From positions 1 to 37,506 of the forward strand of contig JAJYDY010000005.1 in NCBI GenBank assembly GCA_021790455.1: a stretch of 37,506 nt of DNA, written 5' to 3'. The position numbers and the translations under genes are program-made. The notes below the pieces were generated by a model. That model was not told where the DNA came from, did no database searches, and saw nothing but the letters and a program-made list of their open reading frames with translations. Position 1 is the stretch's first letter; every line of letters starts with the position of its first letter. This document shows positions 10,323 to 18,365 of this stretch, one piece after another. Origin of the DNA: Microcaldota archaeon (GTDB lineage Archaea; Micrarchaeota; Micrarchaeia; Micrarchaeales; Micrarchaeaceae).

Positions 10323-10508
10323 GCCTTGGCATCCGTAAATGCCCTTTTGTGTTGGTAGCGCATCATCTCACTCTTTGCTGTAGGATATTGCGGAGCTTCA
10401 GATATTTAAAACAGCAGGGCATGTGCACATATCTAGCCAATCGTCTAAGCCATCTTCGTCGCAAAAAGGTATAAATATTTCATTTTCCCTCTGTATTTCG
10501 GCGATTCA

Positions 10509-10952
10509 ATGGCCTTCCAGCAAACAAGCATAGGAGACAAAGATCCATCGGCATCTACAGCAGATGCGGAAAGTTTCTCGATAGAAACTATTGACCTGTC
10601 TGGCGCAGGTGGCAGGACAGAATGGCAGCCCCATCTCAGGGGTCCGATAGAGGAGATCCGGGATTCCCCCTGCGCGAGACCTGCGACCAAAGCGATTGGA
10701 GAACTTATCGTGAAAGTAGAACTATGCCCTTCCTGCGATAGTGAAGACCTGCTCCAAGACGGAAGGACCGGAGAGCGTTTTTGCAATGCATGCGGCACAG
10801 TAATAGACTATATATTGCCCGAGGGCTGCGGCGCAGTGCCAAAGCTGAAAGAGGACGAGCCGGTGGAGAAGTATGATCCGGAAGAAGGCGGCATCACCAT
10901 TAGGGACGAAAGGAGAAACAGGATCTGGAACGACAAGTTAAGGAGGAATTAA
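10509..10952 (+). CDS. TFIIB-type zinc-ribbon protein without cyclin repeats
   Basis: CPSCDSEDLLQDGRTGERFCNACGTVID zinc ribbon; ORF ends about 60 aa later. Confidence 0.7.
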   Translation: MAFQQTSIGDKDPSASTADAESFSIETIDLSGAGGRTEWQPHLRGPIEEIRDSPCARPATKAIGELIVKVELCPSCDSEDLLQDGRTGERFCNACGTVIDYILPEGCGAVPKLKEDEPVEKYDPEEGGITIRDERRNRIWNDKLRRN

Positions 10953-10955
10953 AGG

Positions 10956-11327
10956 TTACAGATTCTTGTCTATCCATCTCTTTAGCGCTTCCTTAGGCAC
11001 AGCTCCCACCTGCATTGCCTTTACCTGCCCTCTTGAAAAGAGGAGAGTAGTGGGAATGCTCATTATGTTGAACTTTGCCGCGATGTTCTGGTTCTCATCA
11101 ACATTCAGCTTCACGAACTTGACCTTTCCTTCGTAGTCCTTCGAAACCTCCTCTATGATTGGGCCAAACATCCTGCACGGACCGCACCATTCCGCCCAAT
11201 TGTCAACAAGCACAGGAATCTTCGACTTTATCACTTTCTCGTCAAAATCAGCTTCGCCTACATCTTCTACTGCCATGGTCACACCTCGCACTAGCATTTT
11301 GAAAGTGCATATATAAAAAGCTGACAC
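10956..11327 (-). CDS. Thioredoxin
   Basis: WAEWCGPCRMFGPIIEEVSKDYEGKVKFVKLNVDENQNIAAKFNIMSIPTTLLF; WCGPC active site. Confidence 0.96.
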   Translation of the reverse strand: MSAFYICTFKMLVRGVTMAVEDVGEADFDEKVIKSKIPVLVDNWAEWCGPCRMFGPIIEEVSKDYEGKVKFVKLNVDENQNIAAKFNIMSIPTTLLFSRGQVKAMQVGAVPKEALKRWIDKNL

Positions 11328-11370
11328 ACGGCATTAAATATCAGGTATGGCTCAATAATATTGTGAGTGA

Positions 11371-12035
11371 ATGGCAGGAGAGGCAGAGGAAACTGTTGAG
11401 TTTTTCTGTTATGGACCTGGTGCCGATCTAGATGTGGTCACAGCAGAGATAGGACATCCTCCAATCGCAGGAAAGCCTGCCGTGCTGCACGGCTTCCGGT
11501 TGGGGATACAGGGCGTAGAGAACATCCCCGACAAGCAGATGCCAGTGCCGGGGCATCCAGAAAAGATGCTGCCGGATACCGCAAGAGGTATAATCGGGGA
11601 ATCATGGGGTCCTGGCTTCGAGATGTACGTTGTACGGAAGGAGAAGGAGAAGTCAGGGGCACAGTGTGGACTATTAAGAAATCCGACCTTCCGCCTATAG
11701 AAGACTGGGAGCTCGTTGACTTCGGATGGTATAGCACGGTAAGAGGCGGGGTGACGCTGGAAAACGGGGAGAGGCGCGATGTTTGGACCATAGCAGTGAA
11801 GCACCAAAGCGTGAGGAGAGAGGTCGATGGCATGAACTACGATAACTGGCTCGGCAGAGGCGAGGAGTTCAAGAAAGAGTTCATAAGGCACGTTGAGGAG
11901 AACTATAAGAGATTCGCTGCAAGGCAGAAGGAAGGGAAGGGCTTGGAGGCGGGGACTCCAATCACATTTTCTAAAGAAGAGGGGCAGAGCGAAACTCCTT
12001 CAGGAGGATCGAAATCCAAGACCTTCGGTCCATAA
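11371..12035 (+). pseudogene. Gamma-glutamylcyclotransferase-like (GGCT) gene split by an apparent frameshift
   Basis: Frame 1 (11371-11700) encodes EFFCYGPGADLDVV...GFRLGIQ; the overlapping ORF 11604-12035 encodes GEVRGTVWTIKKSDLPPIEDWELVDFGWYSTV. Frames switch within a GGAGAA tandem repeat around 11638-11655. Confidence 0.6.
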
Positions 12036-12109
12036 CGTAGTGTAACCTTTATATTGCTTCAACACAAATAGCTACTGCATGATGATAATGCACTACTCTG
12101 AGCTCTGCT

Positions 12110-12346
12110 GTGAAGAAGATCTTGAGTGCTGACATGACTAAAATCTCTAACGCGATGATAAAGAAGCTTGTCAAGGAGCAGACTGGCTCTACCATAAGCG
12201 ACACCGCGGCAAGTGCAATAGCCAAGCTTCTGGAAAAGAAGGCGAAGACCATGGCGAAGTATGCTGTGGCAAGGGCGAAGAAGAAAGGGAGGAACACAGT
12301 AACGGAAGATGACATATACTCCTACAAGATGCAGTTCGGTGAATGA
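12110..12346 (+). CDS. Archaeal histone-fold protein
   Basis: ISNAMIKKLVKEQTGSTISDTAASAIAKLLEKKAKTMAKYAVARAKKKGRNTVTEDDI is a histone fold. Confidence 0.85.
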   Translation: MKKILSADMTKISNAMIKKLVKEQTGSTISDTAASAIAKLLEKKAKTMAKYAVARAKKKGRNTVTEDDIYSYKMQFGE

Positions 12347-12902
12347 ATTGGAGGAGCAAACCGCATTGCTCGCGAAAAGCGAGAAAGGCAAGATCAGGCT
12401 CGACTACCTTGAGAAAGGAAGCAGGAGGACCGCCCTCTGGGAGCCGGTCTACGACGGCGTCATAGAGACCATCTTCGACGGGGACGGCGTTGTCCTGAGA
12501 CAACTCTTCTTCAAGGGAAAAGAGAACGCGAAGACGCAGCCAGAGGAATTCATTAAGGAGCGGAAGATTGCAGCGAAAGAGGGGCAATTTTCAGAGGTCA
12601 GGCTTATCGGGAAGAAGTGCCCGACATGCGGGGCGGAGTCCATCGCCAGGCTTGCCGAGTCAGCCGGCGACTCCACAAGGGCGCCCATCGCGCCGATATA
12701 TACCTGCACAGCCTGCGGTAAGAAGTGCTACTACCTTTCCGACGAGTATCTCGACTACCTTGTCACCCACAACAGGTTCCTTTTTGAGGAGCAGGAACTC
12801 AGGGAACTCGACTCTAACAAGGAGAAGTTTATGTCAGAGTTAAAAGAGTATATAATAAGAATATTTGCATCCCAAAAGATTATGCGAATTAAGCAGGTGT
12901 AA
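12339..12902 (+). CDS. Zinc-ribbon hypothetical protein
   Basis: CPTCGAES...CTACGKKC; likely GTG start at 12339 overlapping the histone stop (track start is 12309). Confidence 0.7.
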   Translation: MNELEEQTALLAKSEKGKIRLDYLEKGSRRTALWEPVYDGVIETIFDGDGVVLRQLFFKGKENAKTQPEEFIKERKIAAKEGQFSEVRLIGKKCPTCGAESIARLAESAGDSTRAPIAPIYTCTACGKKCYYLSDEYLDYLVTHNRFLFEEQELRELDSNKEKFMSELKEYIIRIFASQKIMRIKQV

Positions 12903-12904
12903 AC

Positions 12905-13147
12905 ATGGCGATCTTACTAAGCGAACTCTACGGGAAGCAGATAATAACCAACAACGGGCAGATTGTTGGCATGGTCGAGGACATAATCGTCGACTTTGAG
13001 AAAGGGAACGTTGCAAACCTCCTTCTTACGAAGATGGAGAACCTTACCCGCGCACAGAACACGGCAGGCATACTCAGCAAGAACAGCGTGAAGTACGAGA
13101 GAGTCAAGAGCGTTGCCGAATCAATCATAGTCAGCACAGGGAAGTAG
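12905..13147 (+). CDS. PRC-barrel domain protein
   Basis: LYGKQIITNNGQIVGMVEDIIVDFEKGNVANLLL is PRC-barrel-like. Confidence 0.85.
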   Translation: MAILLSELYGKQIITNNGQIVGMVEDIIVDFEKGNVANLLLTKMENLTRAQNTAGILSKNSVKYERVKSVAESIIVSTGK

Positions 13148-13152
13148 CACGC

Positions 13153-13740
13153 TCATACCTGATTTCTCGGCAGCGCATTCAGCACGGGAGTCCACCGCTC
13201 ATAGAGGTTAATTATCGATGCGGTGTGGAAATCAACTCTTCCATAGGCTACGAACTGCATCTCTCCCGCGATCATTATAGGGAAGAGGATCTCCCTTATC
13301 TGTGTCTCATTAGCTATCTTCTTAGCGCAGGCAGTGCAGCGCACGTTCTGTGCTCCTACTGGAAGCACCTCCCTCCTGTTCTTCAGCCTTGCAACCACCA
13401 TCGACGACTTAGGTTCTACGCCCCTTCTTATGTCGGTCGGCAGCTTTGCAAGATTGTCCGCAGCGTCTTCCTCTGCATGTATGACGAAGCAGAGCTCAGA
13501 GCCTACCCCTCCTCTTAGCTGTTCAATGCCAAGCCTTGGGCAATGCGACTTGCAAGCCCATCCTATCCCTTTCAGGTGGTCGGGAACATGGTTGAATCCC
13601 TGCGCAAGTTCCTTCTGCTTGTAGAATATGACAGCTCCGAACTGGGCCTCGCTGCAGTCGCTGCGCAGGGCGGTATCAAGCGCAGCCCTGTAGTGCGGCA
13701 GCACCGTGCTCCTCTCCTCGCTCCTGAGCGTCCTCGGCAA
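13153..13740 (-). CDS. Cytidine/deoxycytidylate deaminase-like protein
   Basis: FGAVIFYKQKELAQGFNHV, CFVIHAEEDA (HAE) and CTACAKKI (CxxC). Confidence 0.7.
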   Translation of the reverse strand: MPRTLRSEERSTVLPHYRAALDTALRSDCSEAQFGAVIFYKQKELAQGFNHVPDHLKGIGWACKSHCPRLGIEQLRGGVGSELCFVIHAEEDAADNLAKLPTDIRRGVEPKSSMVVARLKNRREVLPVGAQNVRCTACAKKIANETQIREILFPIMIAGEMQFVAYGRVDFHTASIINLYERWTPVLNALPRNQV

Positions 13741-14149
13741 ATGACCACCCTAGTAATCTACTCCAGCTGATATTTAAAGCTTGCATAAGGCGAGGCCGGC
13801 TTTGCTCATAACTCCTTCAAGTTGATGATATGCGAGACGGAAAATGCATTTAACTACGAATGCCGCAGATATCAATCCTGTACAGAATATAAATTGCTTC
13901 TCGACTTTATTCTTGTTCATTTTCCGAAAAGATTCTGATTCAAATAGCTGCGGTTCCATCAAAATCGTTATTACTCTGCCGCGGCCAATCAACTGCCGAT
14001 TATATATTCTCCAATCCCTACCGTGTCTCATACTAGTCGCCAAAAACCAATATGTACTCAGGGCTAAAACCCCTAGGAATTTGTGGAATTGTTGGACAAA
14101 AGTCGCGGAATAGAAGCATTAAAATATCTGAAGGTGGCGTAGCCATAAC

Positions 14150-15052
14150 ATGGCAACAGACAGCATTTCGCAACCTACAGGCATAAAGTTTACCACGCAA
14201 TACCCTAACCTTCGCCTGCATTCGAGAGGCGCTAATGGAGACACTCCATGCGACCGCCTCCTAAGGGCCAACGACAGGCCAGGCGTAAAAATATTCTTCA
14301 AGAAGGAGGAGAAGCCGAATCTTTACAGGCATATCCCGGAGTTTGAACTCTCAATTGCGATACACAAGGCGTTGCCGGAATTCACCCCGCGCATATACAG
14401 GACGGTCGAGCAGGACGGCAAAACGATAGGACAGATAATGAGAAGGGTAGACGGGATCACTCTCGCCGAAGCCATTGGGACCTGCCTTTTACCTGATGGG
14501 ATAGAGCTCCAGATCAAGGATGCGATGAGTCGATTGCACTCAAGCGGATTCGTTTACAATGACCTTAGCGTATGGAACACGCTTCTGGAGGCGGACTGCG
14601 AAGGGAGGACGCATGTATTCCTTATCGATTTTGGGCTGTCTGATAAAAGCACAGACCTCCGGCTCCTGAAAGGTGATGCAGACAACCTGAAGGCGATTGC
14701 AAACCTGATAGCGATGTGCCGCCAAAGGCATTGCGACGTAGACAACACAAGGGAGGCAATCTACAAAGGACTGTCGAAGGCGAAGGAAGACGTGCATGGC
14801 AGGCATACCGTGCCTGGCAGGTATATAGACGCCGATGATGCGTTTCTCACCGTGCGCAGGGAATTGAAGAGGGGCGGGAAAGCCAGGGAGTCGTTTGAAA
14901 GATTGATGAAGCTGTCAAGCAGAAGGCTGTACGACCTCCTTATCATACTGCTGCGGCTAGAGGCATCAAAACTGCAGCGCGGATTCAGTTACAGGCCGAC
15001 GAAAATCGCAGGAGACCTCTTGGAATACTGGACGCAGAGGATTTACAGATGA
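14150..15052 (+). CDS. RIO/Bud32-type protein kinase-like protein
   Basis: LHSSGFVYNDLSVWNTLLEADCEGRTHVFLIDFGLSDKSTD resembles catalytic loop plus DFG. Confidence 0.65.
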   Translation: MATDSISQPTGIKFTTQYPNLRLHSRGANGDTPCDRLLRANDRPGVKIFFKKEEKPNLYRHIPEFELSIAIHKALPEFTPRIYRTVEQDGKTIGQIMRRVDGITLAEAIGTCLLPDGIELQIKDAMSRLHSSGFVYNDLSVWNTLLEADCEGRTHVFLIDFGLSDKSTDLRLLKGDADNLKAIANLIAMCRQRHCDVDNTREAIYKGLSKAKEDVHGRHTVPGRYIDADDAFLTVRRELKRGGKARESFERLMKLSSRRLYDLLIILLRLEASKLQRGFSYRPTKIAGDLLEYWTQRIYR

Positions 15053-15173
15053 AGAGAAAAGAGAACCCGCGTTCTAGGTCTTATAGAAGTATGACTATTT
15101 TAAGATTTCAACAACCTATTTAGGGCGTTACAAAACTGCAAACTTCAACACAGATTTTGACACTTTTCGGCAG

Positions 15174-15184
15174 GTTTATATATT
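15174..15184 (+). promoter_or_regulatory. TATA-like promoter upstream of the DGR target gene
   Basis: gtttatatatt about 30-40 nt upstream of ATG 15214. Confidence 0.5.
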
Positions 15185-15213
15185 TGAAATCACGCTACTT
15201 ATCATGTGAGATT

Positions 15214-16056
15214 ATGGTAGTAACCGCGGCGCAGGCGAGAGAAATTGCACAGGATATTTCAGCCCAGCAGACAAGGATAGTTCCAACGGGAAAGAACCAG
15301 CCTTGGTTGGATGCAAGACTTGCCATGGACAAGGAAGGAAATAGGATGCCGACAAATGCTGATTACGACAGGGTCCTTGTAGGATCGGAGGCATGGAAGC
15401 AAATAAAAGAAGTCTTCCCTGCTTGGTCTGATACGGTATTGGTCTACCCGGAAAAAGGGGGCAAATTCAAGGCGGGAAAGGATGTTACAGACGCTTTTAA
15501 GGATGGTGCGGGAAATACATGGGTCTTCTCCGCTTCTTCCGTTCCAAAGGAAGCCGTAGGGAAGAAGGGTGTAGCGATATGCATAGAGCATCCTAAGATA
15601 GAGCTGATAGGAAGCCGGGTAGTGCTTTCCGCAGGTCCGGAAAGCTCAGTAACTCTTCTTGAGAATTTCATACAGGAAAATGGAATGGCAGGAAAAGTAG
15701 ATGAAAAGACAAGAGTACCTCTGGAAGCAAATATGAGCAACCTTTCGCCAGAGCAGATTAGATGGTTATACAGGATATATGACATAGGAGTAAGGCCTCT
15801 GGTCCGCGGCTTCTACGGCTACGACGTCAGGCTCAGGCGGGTCGTCTACGCGATCGGCAGGCTGGACCTCCGTTTCGGGGTGGCGCAACTTGAAACTGGC
15901 AGCGAAGCTGCCGCGCCAAAAATTGGCACTGCAAATACCCAATTAGCTTCGATGGTAAGGGAGACTTTGCCGCCGATAATTGCGGCTTTGGAGCCGATAG
16001 CAAAGCCAGAAGTGCTCGAAAACCTGAGACGTTTGCAAAGGGTAGCATCAGAATAA
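15214..16056 (+). CDS. DGR target (variable) protein
   Basis: ORF contains the VR (15794-15884). ATG at 15214 (MVVTAAQAREIA) fits the TATA-like box better than the track start TTG 15157. Confidence 0.85.
   Translation: MVVTAAQAREIAQDISAQQTRIVPTGKNQPWLDARLAMDKEGNRMPTNADYDRVLVGSEAWKQIKEVFPAWSDTVLVYPEKGGKFKAGKDVTDAFKDGAGNTWVFSASSVPKEAVGKKGVAICIEHPKIELIGSRVVLSAGPESSVTLLENFIQENGMAGKVDEKTRVPLEANMSNLSPEQIRWLYRIYDIGVRPLVRGFYGYDVRLRRVVYAIGRLDLRFGVAQLETGSEAAAPKIGTANTQLASMVRETLPPIIAALEPIAKPEVLENLRRLQRVASE
15794..15884 (+). repeat. DGR variable repeat (VR)
   Basis: 91-nt gap-free alignment with TR 16292-16382 (constant offset 498). 19 differences: 18 at TR adenines, 1 at a TR guanine (16367). Confidence 0.95.
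15898..15912 (+). other. Hairpin just downstream of VR, candidate target-recognition structure
   Basis: GGCAGC GAA GCTGCC, perfect 6-bp inverted repeat starting 13 nt after the VR end. Confidence 0.55.
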
Positions 16057-16060
16057 AGCA

Positions 16061-16068
16061 TTATATAT
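16061..16068 (+). promoter_or_regulatory. TATA-like box for the TR-RNA/RT transcript
   Basis: ttatatat just after the target stop; archaeal spacing predicts a start at about 16088-16093, at the base of the predicted three-way junction. Confidence 0.5.
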
Positions 16069-16090
16069 CTGATGCAGCTCACTTCTTTTA

Positions 16091-16415
16091 CCTAGGTTTG
16101 CAATGGGATTATTCCCGCAAATCACGGCAAAGCCGTGGGTGTAGGCCTAGGAGCCACACACTCGTCTACAGCGCTGATTAGCTCAATGAGGCAAATCAGA
16201 CATGAAATTCAGCAGCGACACCGAGTAAGGAAACCGAAACCGTGAAGCTGCGGTGCGCCAGAAATGGCATATAGTAGACGGGTTACCGTTGGGCCTCTGG
16301 TCCGCGACTTCAACAACTACGACAACAGGAACAGGCGGAACGTCAACGCGAACAGCAGGCAGGACAGCCGTTTCGAAATGGCTTCGGCTTACACCTTGGG
16401 TTTCGTGGTAATCGC
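16091..16415 (+). ncRNA. Predicted DGR TR-containing structured RNA
   Basis: Three-way junction 16091-16151, long-range helix 16160-16169/16274-16283, then TR 16292-16382 and a 33-nt spacer to the RT start. Confidence 0.55.
16292..16382 (+). repeat. DGR template repeat (TR)
   Basis: Seven AAC codons in the VR frame (PLVRDFNNYDNRNRRNVNANSRQDSRFEMA); substitutions relative to VR fall on adenines. Confidence 0.95.
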
Positions 16416-17468
16416 ATGAAAACCTACAGGAATCTGTACGGTCGGCTATGTTCCTATGATAACCTTAGGCTGGCTTGGACGAAGGCAAGGCAGAGGAAGA
16501 CGCAGAGGGAATATGTAATTGAATTCGAGTCCAATCTTGAAGGCAATATAAAAGAGCTTCAATACGAGCTTGAAACGCAGATTTATTCTCCGGCTCCGTT
16601 AACCGTATTCATCGTAAGAGACCCGAAGACCAGGAAGATAAGCGCATCGCATTTCAGGGACAGAGTAGTGCATCATGCGTTATGCAATGTAATAGCGCCT
16701 ATTTTTGAAAAAGATTTCATACATGACTCCTTTGCAAATCAGATTGATAAAGGAACCCACAAAGCGATATTGAGATACGAAGCGTTCGTGAGGAAAGTTG
16801 CGATCGTAAAACGGCGCGGGGCGGAAAATTTACATGGTTTTGTACTTAAGGCGGACGTGAGGCATTATTTCGATTCAATCAATCATGATATTCTTCTAGG
16901 CATAATCAAAAGAAAGATAAAAGATGATGAGGTAATCTCGCTTATAGAGATCATCCTAAAGAACCATAAGCCGGAGATAGACGGGGTTGGGATTCCGTTA
17001 GGCAATCTGACTTCACAGTTTTTCGCTAACGTCTACCTAAATGAACTTGACTGGTTTGTAAAGCACAAACTAAAAGTAAAGTATTACATCAGGTACGTAG
17101 ACGATTTTGTAATTATACACAGAGATAAACAAGCGCTAGAAAATTGGAAGACTGAGATTGATAGGTTTCTTAGAGAAAACTTGGAAGTCGAGCTTCATCC
17201 AGAAAAGTCTAGGATCATCCCACTTACGAATGGGGTAACCTTTCTTGGATTCAGGATATTCTATCAGCATAGATTACTGAAAAAGAGCAATGTAAATCGT
17301 GTTTGGAAACGGTTGAAGGTATTTGAGAGGCGATACAGAGATGGAACCGTGACTGATGCAGAGATAAAAGAGAGTGTTAACGGTTGGTTGGCTTATGCAA
17401 AGTTCGCCGACACCTACAAACTGCGGAAAAAGGTATCCAACCGCGCCGTTCAGATTCTGCGGATCTGA
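16416..17468 (+). CDS. DGR-type reverse transcriptase
   Basis: YIRYVDDFVII catalytic motif; GIPLGNLTSQFFANVYLNELD carries the SQ form of motif 4 typical of DGR RTs; immediately downstream of TR. Confidence 0.95.
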   Translation: MKTYRNLYGRLCSYDNLRLAWTKARQRKTQREYVIEFESNLEGNIKELQYELETQIYSPAPLTVFIVRDPKTRKISASHFRDRVVHHALCNVIAPIFEKDFIHDSFANQIDKGTHKAILRYEAFVRKVAIVKRRGAENLHGFVLKADVRHYFDSINHDILLGIIKRKIKDDEVISLIEIILKNHKPEIDGVGIPLGNLTSQFFANVYLNELDWFVKHKLKVKYYIRYVDDFVIIHRDKQALENWKTEIDRFLRENLEVELHPEKSRIIPLTNGVTFLGFRIFYQHRLLKKSNVNRVWKRLKVFERRYRDGTVTDAEIKESVNGWLAYAKFADTYKLRKKVSNRAVQILRI

Positions 17469-17586
17469 ACCTTACCTGCTTATATGGCTCAATCGCCTAA
17501 TTCTAGAAACCATGTTCGAATCCGTGCTTTGGTTATTGGTGCTCAAATGAAAAAATCATGCAAAACATTCCATTTTCATAATCGTT

Positions 17587-17671
17587 TTGCCGATGGCGGA
17601 GCCCGGCCAAACGCGCTAGGTTCAGGGCCTAGTCCTTTAGGGGCTCGAGAGTCCGAATCTCTCCCATTTCA
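17587..17671 (+). tRNA. tRNA-Leu(CAG)-like; 5' acceptor strand does not pair (split, intron-containing or remnant)
   Basis: D-arm tggcggagcccggccaaacgcg, anticodon arm ctagg-ttCAGgg-cctag, long variable arm tcctttaggggctc, T-arm gagag-tccgaat-ctctc. The 3' strand ccatttc does not pair with the 5' ttgccga. Confidence 0.55.
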
Positions 17672-17831
17672 AATGCGGTAAGCGGCGCGCCAGCCGCGAT
17701 GCGCTCCCCCTACCCTGCTCAAAAACTTGAGGCCAGCTGGCGCTTTCGGCATGTCTATGCCCTTTCCAGATTCGATTCCGTCGCCTTCCTAGAATATCTT
17801 CAATTGTCCGCCGTTGGTATTCTCTATGCCG

Positions 17832-17963
17832 CTAATCTGTGCTGATCTCCCTTGCGATATTCGGCCTCTCCTTTATGAGGACCCTGCTACCGCAGTAGGT
17901 GCACCTTATGAACTGGTCAATTAGCTTGACCTTCCTTCCGCATCTTGAACAAGCGTATCCCAT
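17832..17963 (-). CDS. rpoP: DNA-directed RNA polymerase subunit P (Rpo12), 43 aa
   Basis: MGYACSRCGRKVKLIDQFIRCTYCGSRVLIKERPNIAREISTD then stop; CxxC...CxxCGSR. Not in the ORF track. Confidence 0.88.
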   Translation of the reverse strand: MGYACSRCGRKVKLIDQFIRCTYCGSRVLIKERPNIAREISTD

Positions 17964-17994
17964 TTTATCACACCTTTATCATAATCAGTAATAT

Positions 17995-18357
17995 TTAGAA
18001 CTTTGCCTGGGCTTTCAGCCACTTCGCGAAGTCCTTGTGCAGGCTGCTCTTGGTGGTGTCTATTATCTTAATCTTCATCTCAGCCTTGTAGTTCTCGTCG
18101 TTGAGGGTGAGCACCGGCGAATATCTATCCAGCTTCGCGAACTGCACCTCTGACCAGTGCACCTTCCCGGCAAGGTAGTCCTTAACTATGTCCCTCGTCC
18201 ACGGCATCGAGTTGAACGTGAAGAGTATTCCGTCGCACCAGTAGAGCGGATAGTTTCCCGCCGGCGTAATCCTGCTCCTCAGCAGGTCATCCCTGTCGAC
18301 AGCTATGAACTCGTGGACTACCACTTCCTTAATCGGTGAATAACTTATTGCTACCAA
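17995..18357 (-). CDS. Hypothetical protein between eL37-type and rpoP genes
   Basis: Track ORF 17995..18522 overlaps eL37; a TTG start at 18357 removes the overlap (VAISYSPIKEVVVHEFIAVDRDDLL...). Confidence 0.6.
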   Translation of the reverse strand: MVAISYSPIKEVVVHEFIAVDRDDLLRSRITPAGNYPLYWCDGILFTFNSMPWTRDIVKDYLAGKVHWSEVQFAKLDRYSPVLTLNDENYKAEMKIKIIDTTKSSLHKDFAKWLKAQAKF

Positions 18358-18365
18358 AGAATCAC

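Noticed and set aside
14150-15052. Kinase-like gene considered as part of the DGR cassette
   Set aside because: Separated by about 160 nt with an independent promoter-like element; no evidence of functional linkage.
16416-17468. RT considered as a group II intron or retron RT
   Set aside because: No maturase/endonuclease domains, SQ instead of SP in motif 4, and an adjacent adenine-variable TR/VR pair.
17484-17681. 65-aa ORF after the RT
   Set aside because: Overlaps the tRNA-Leu-like sequence; composition not protein-like. A tRNA T-loop-like ttcgaat at about 17517 also failed because its flanks do not form a T-stem.
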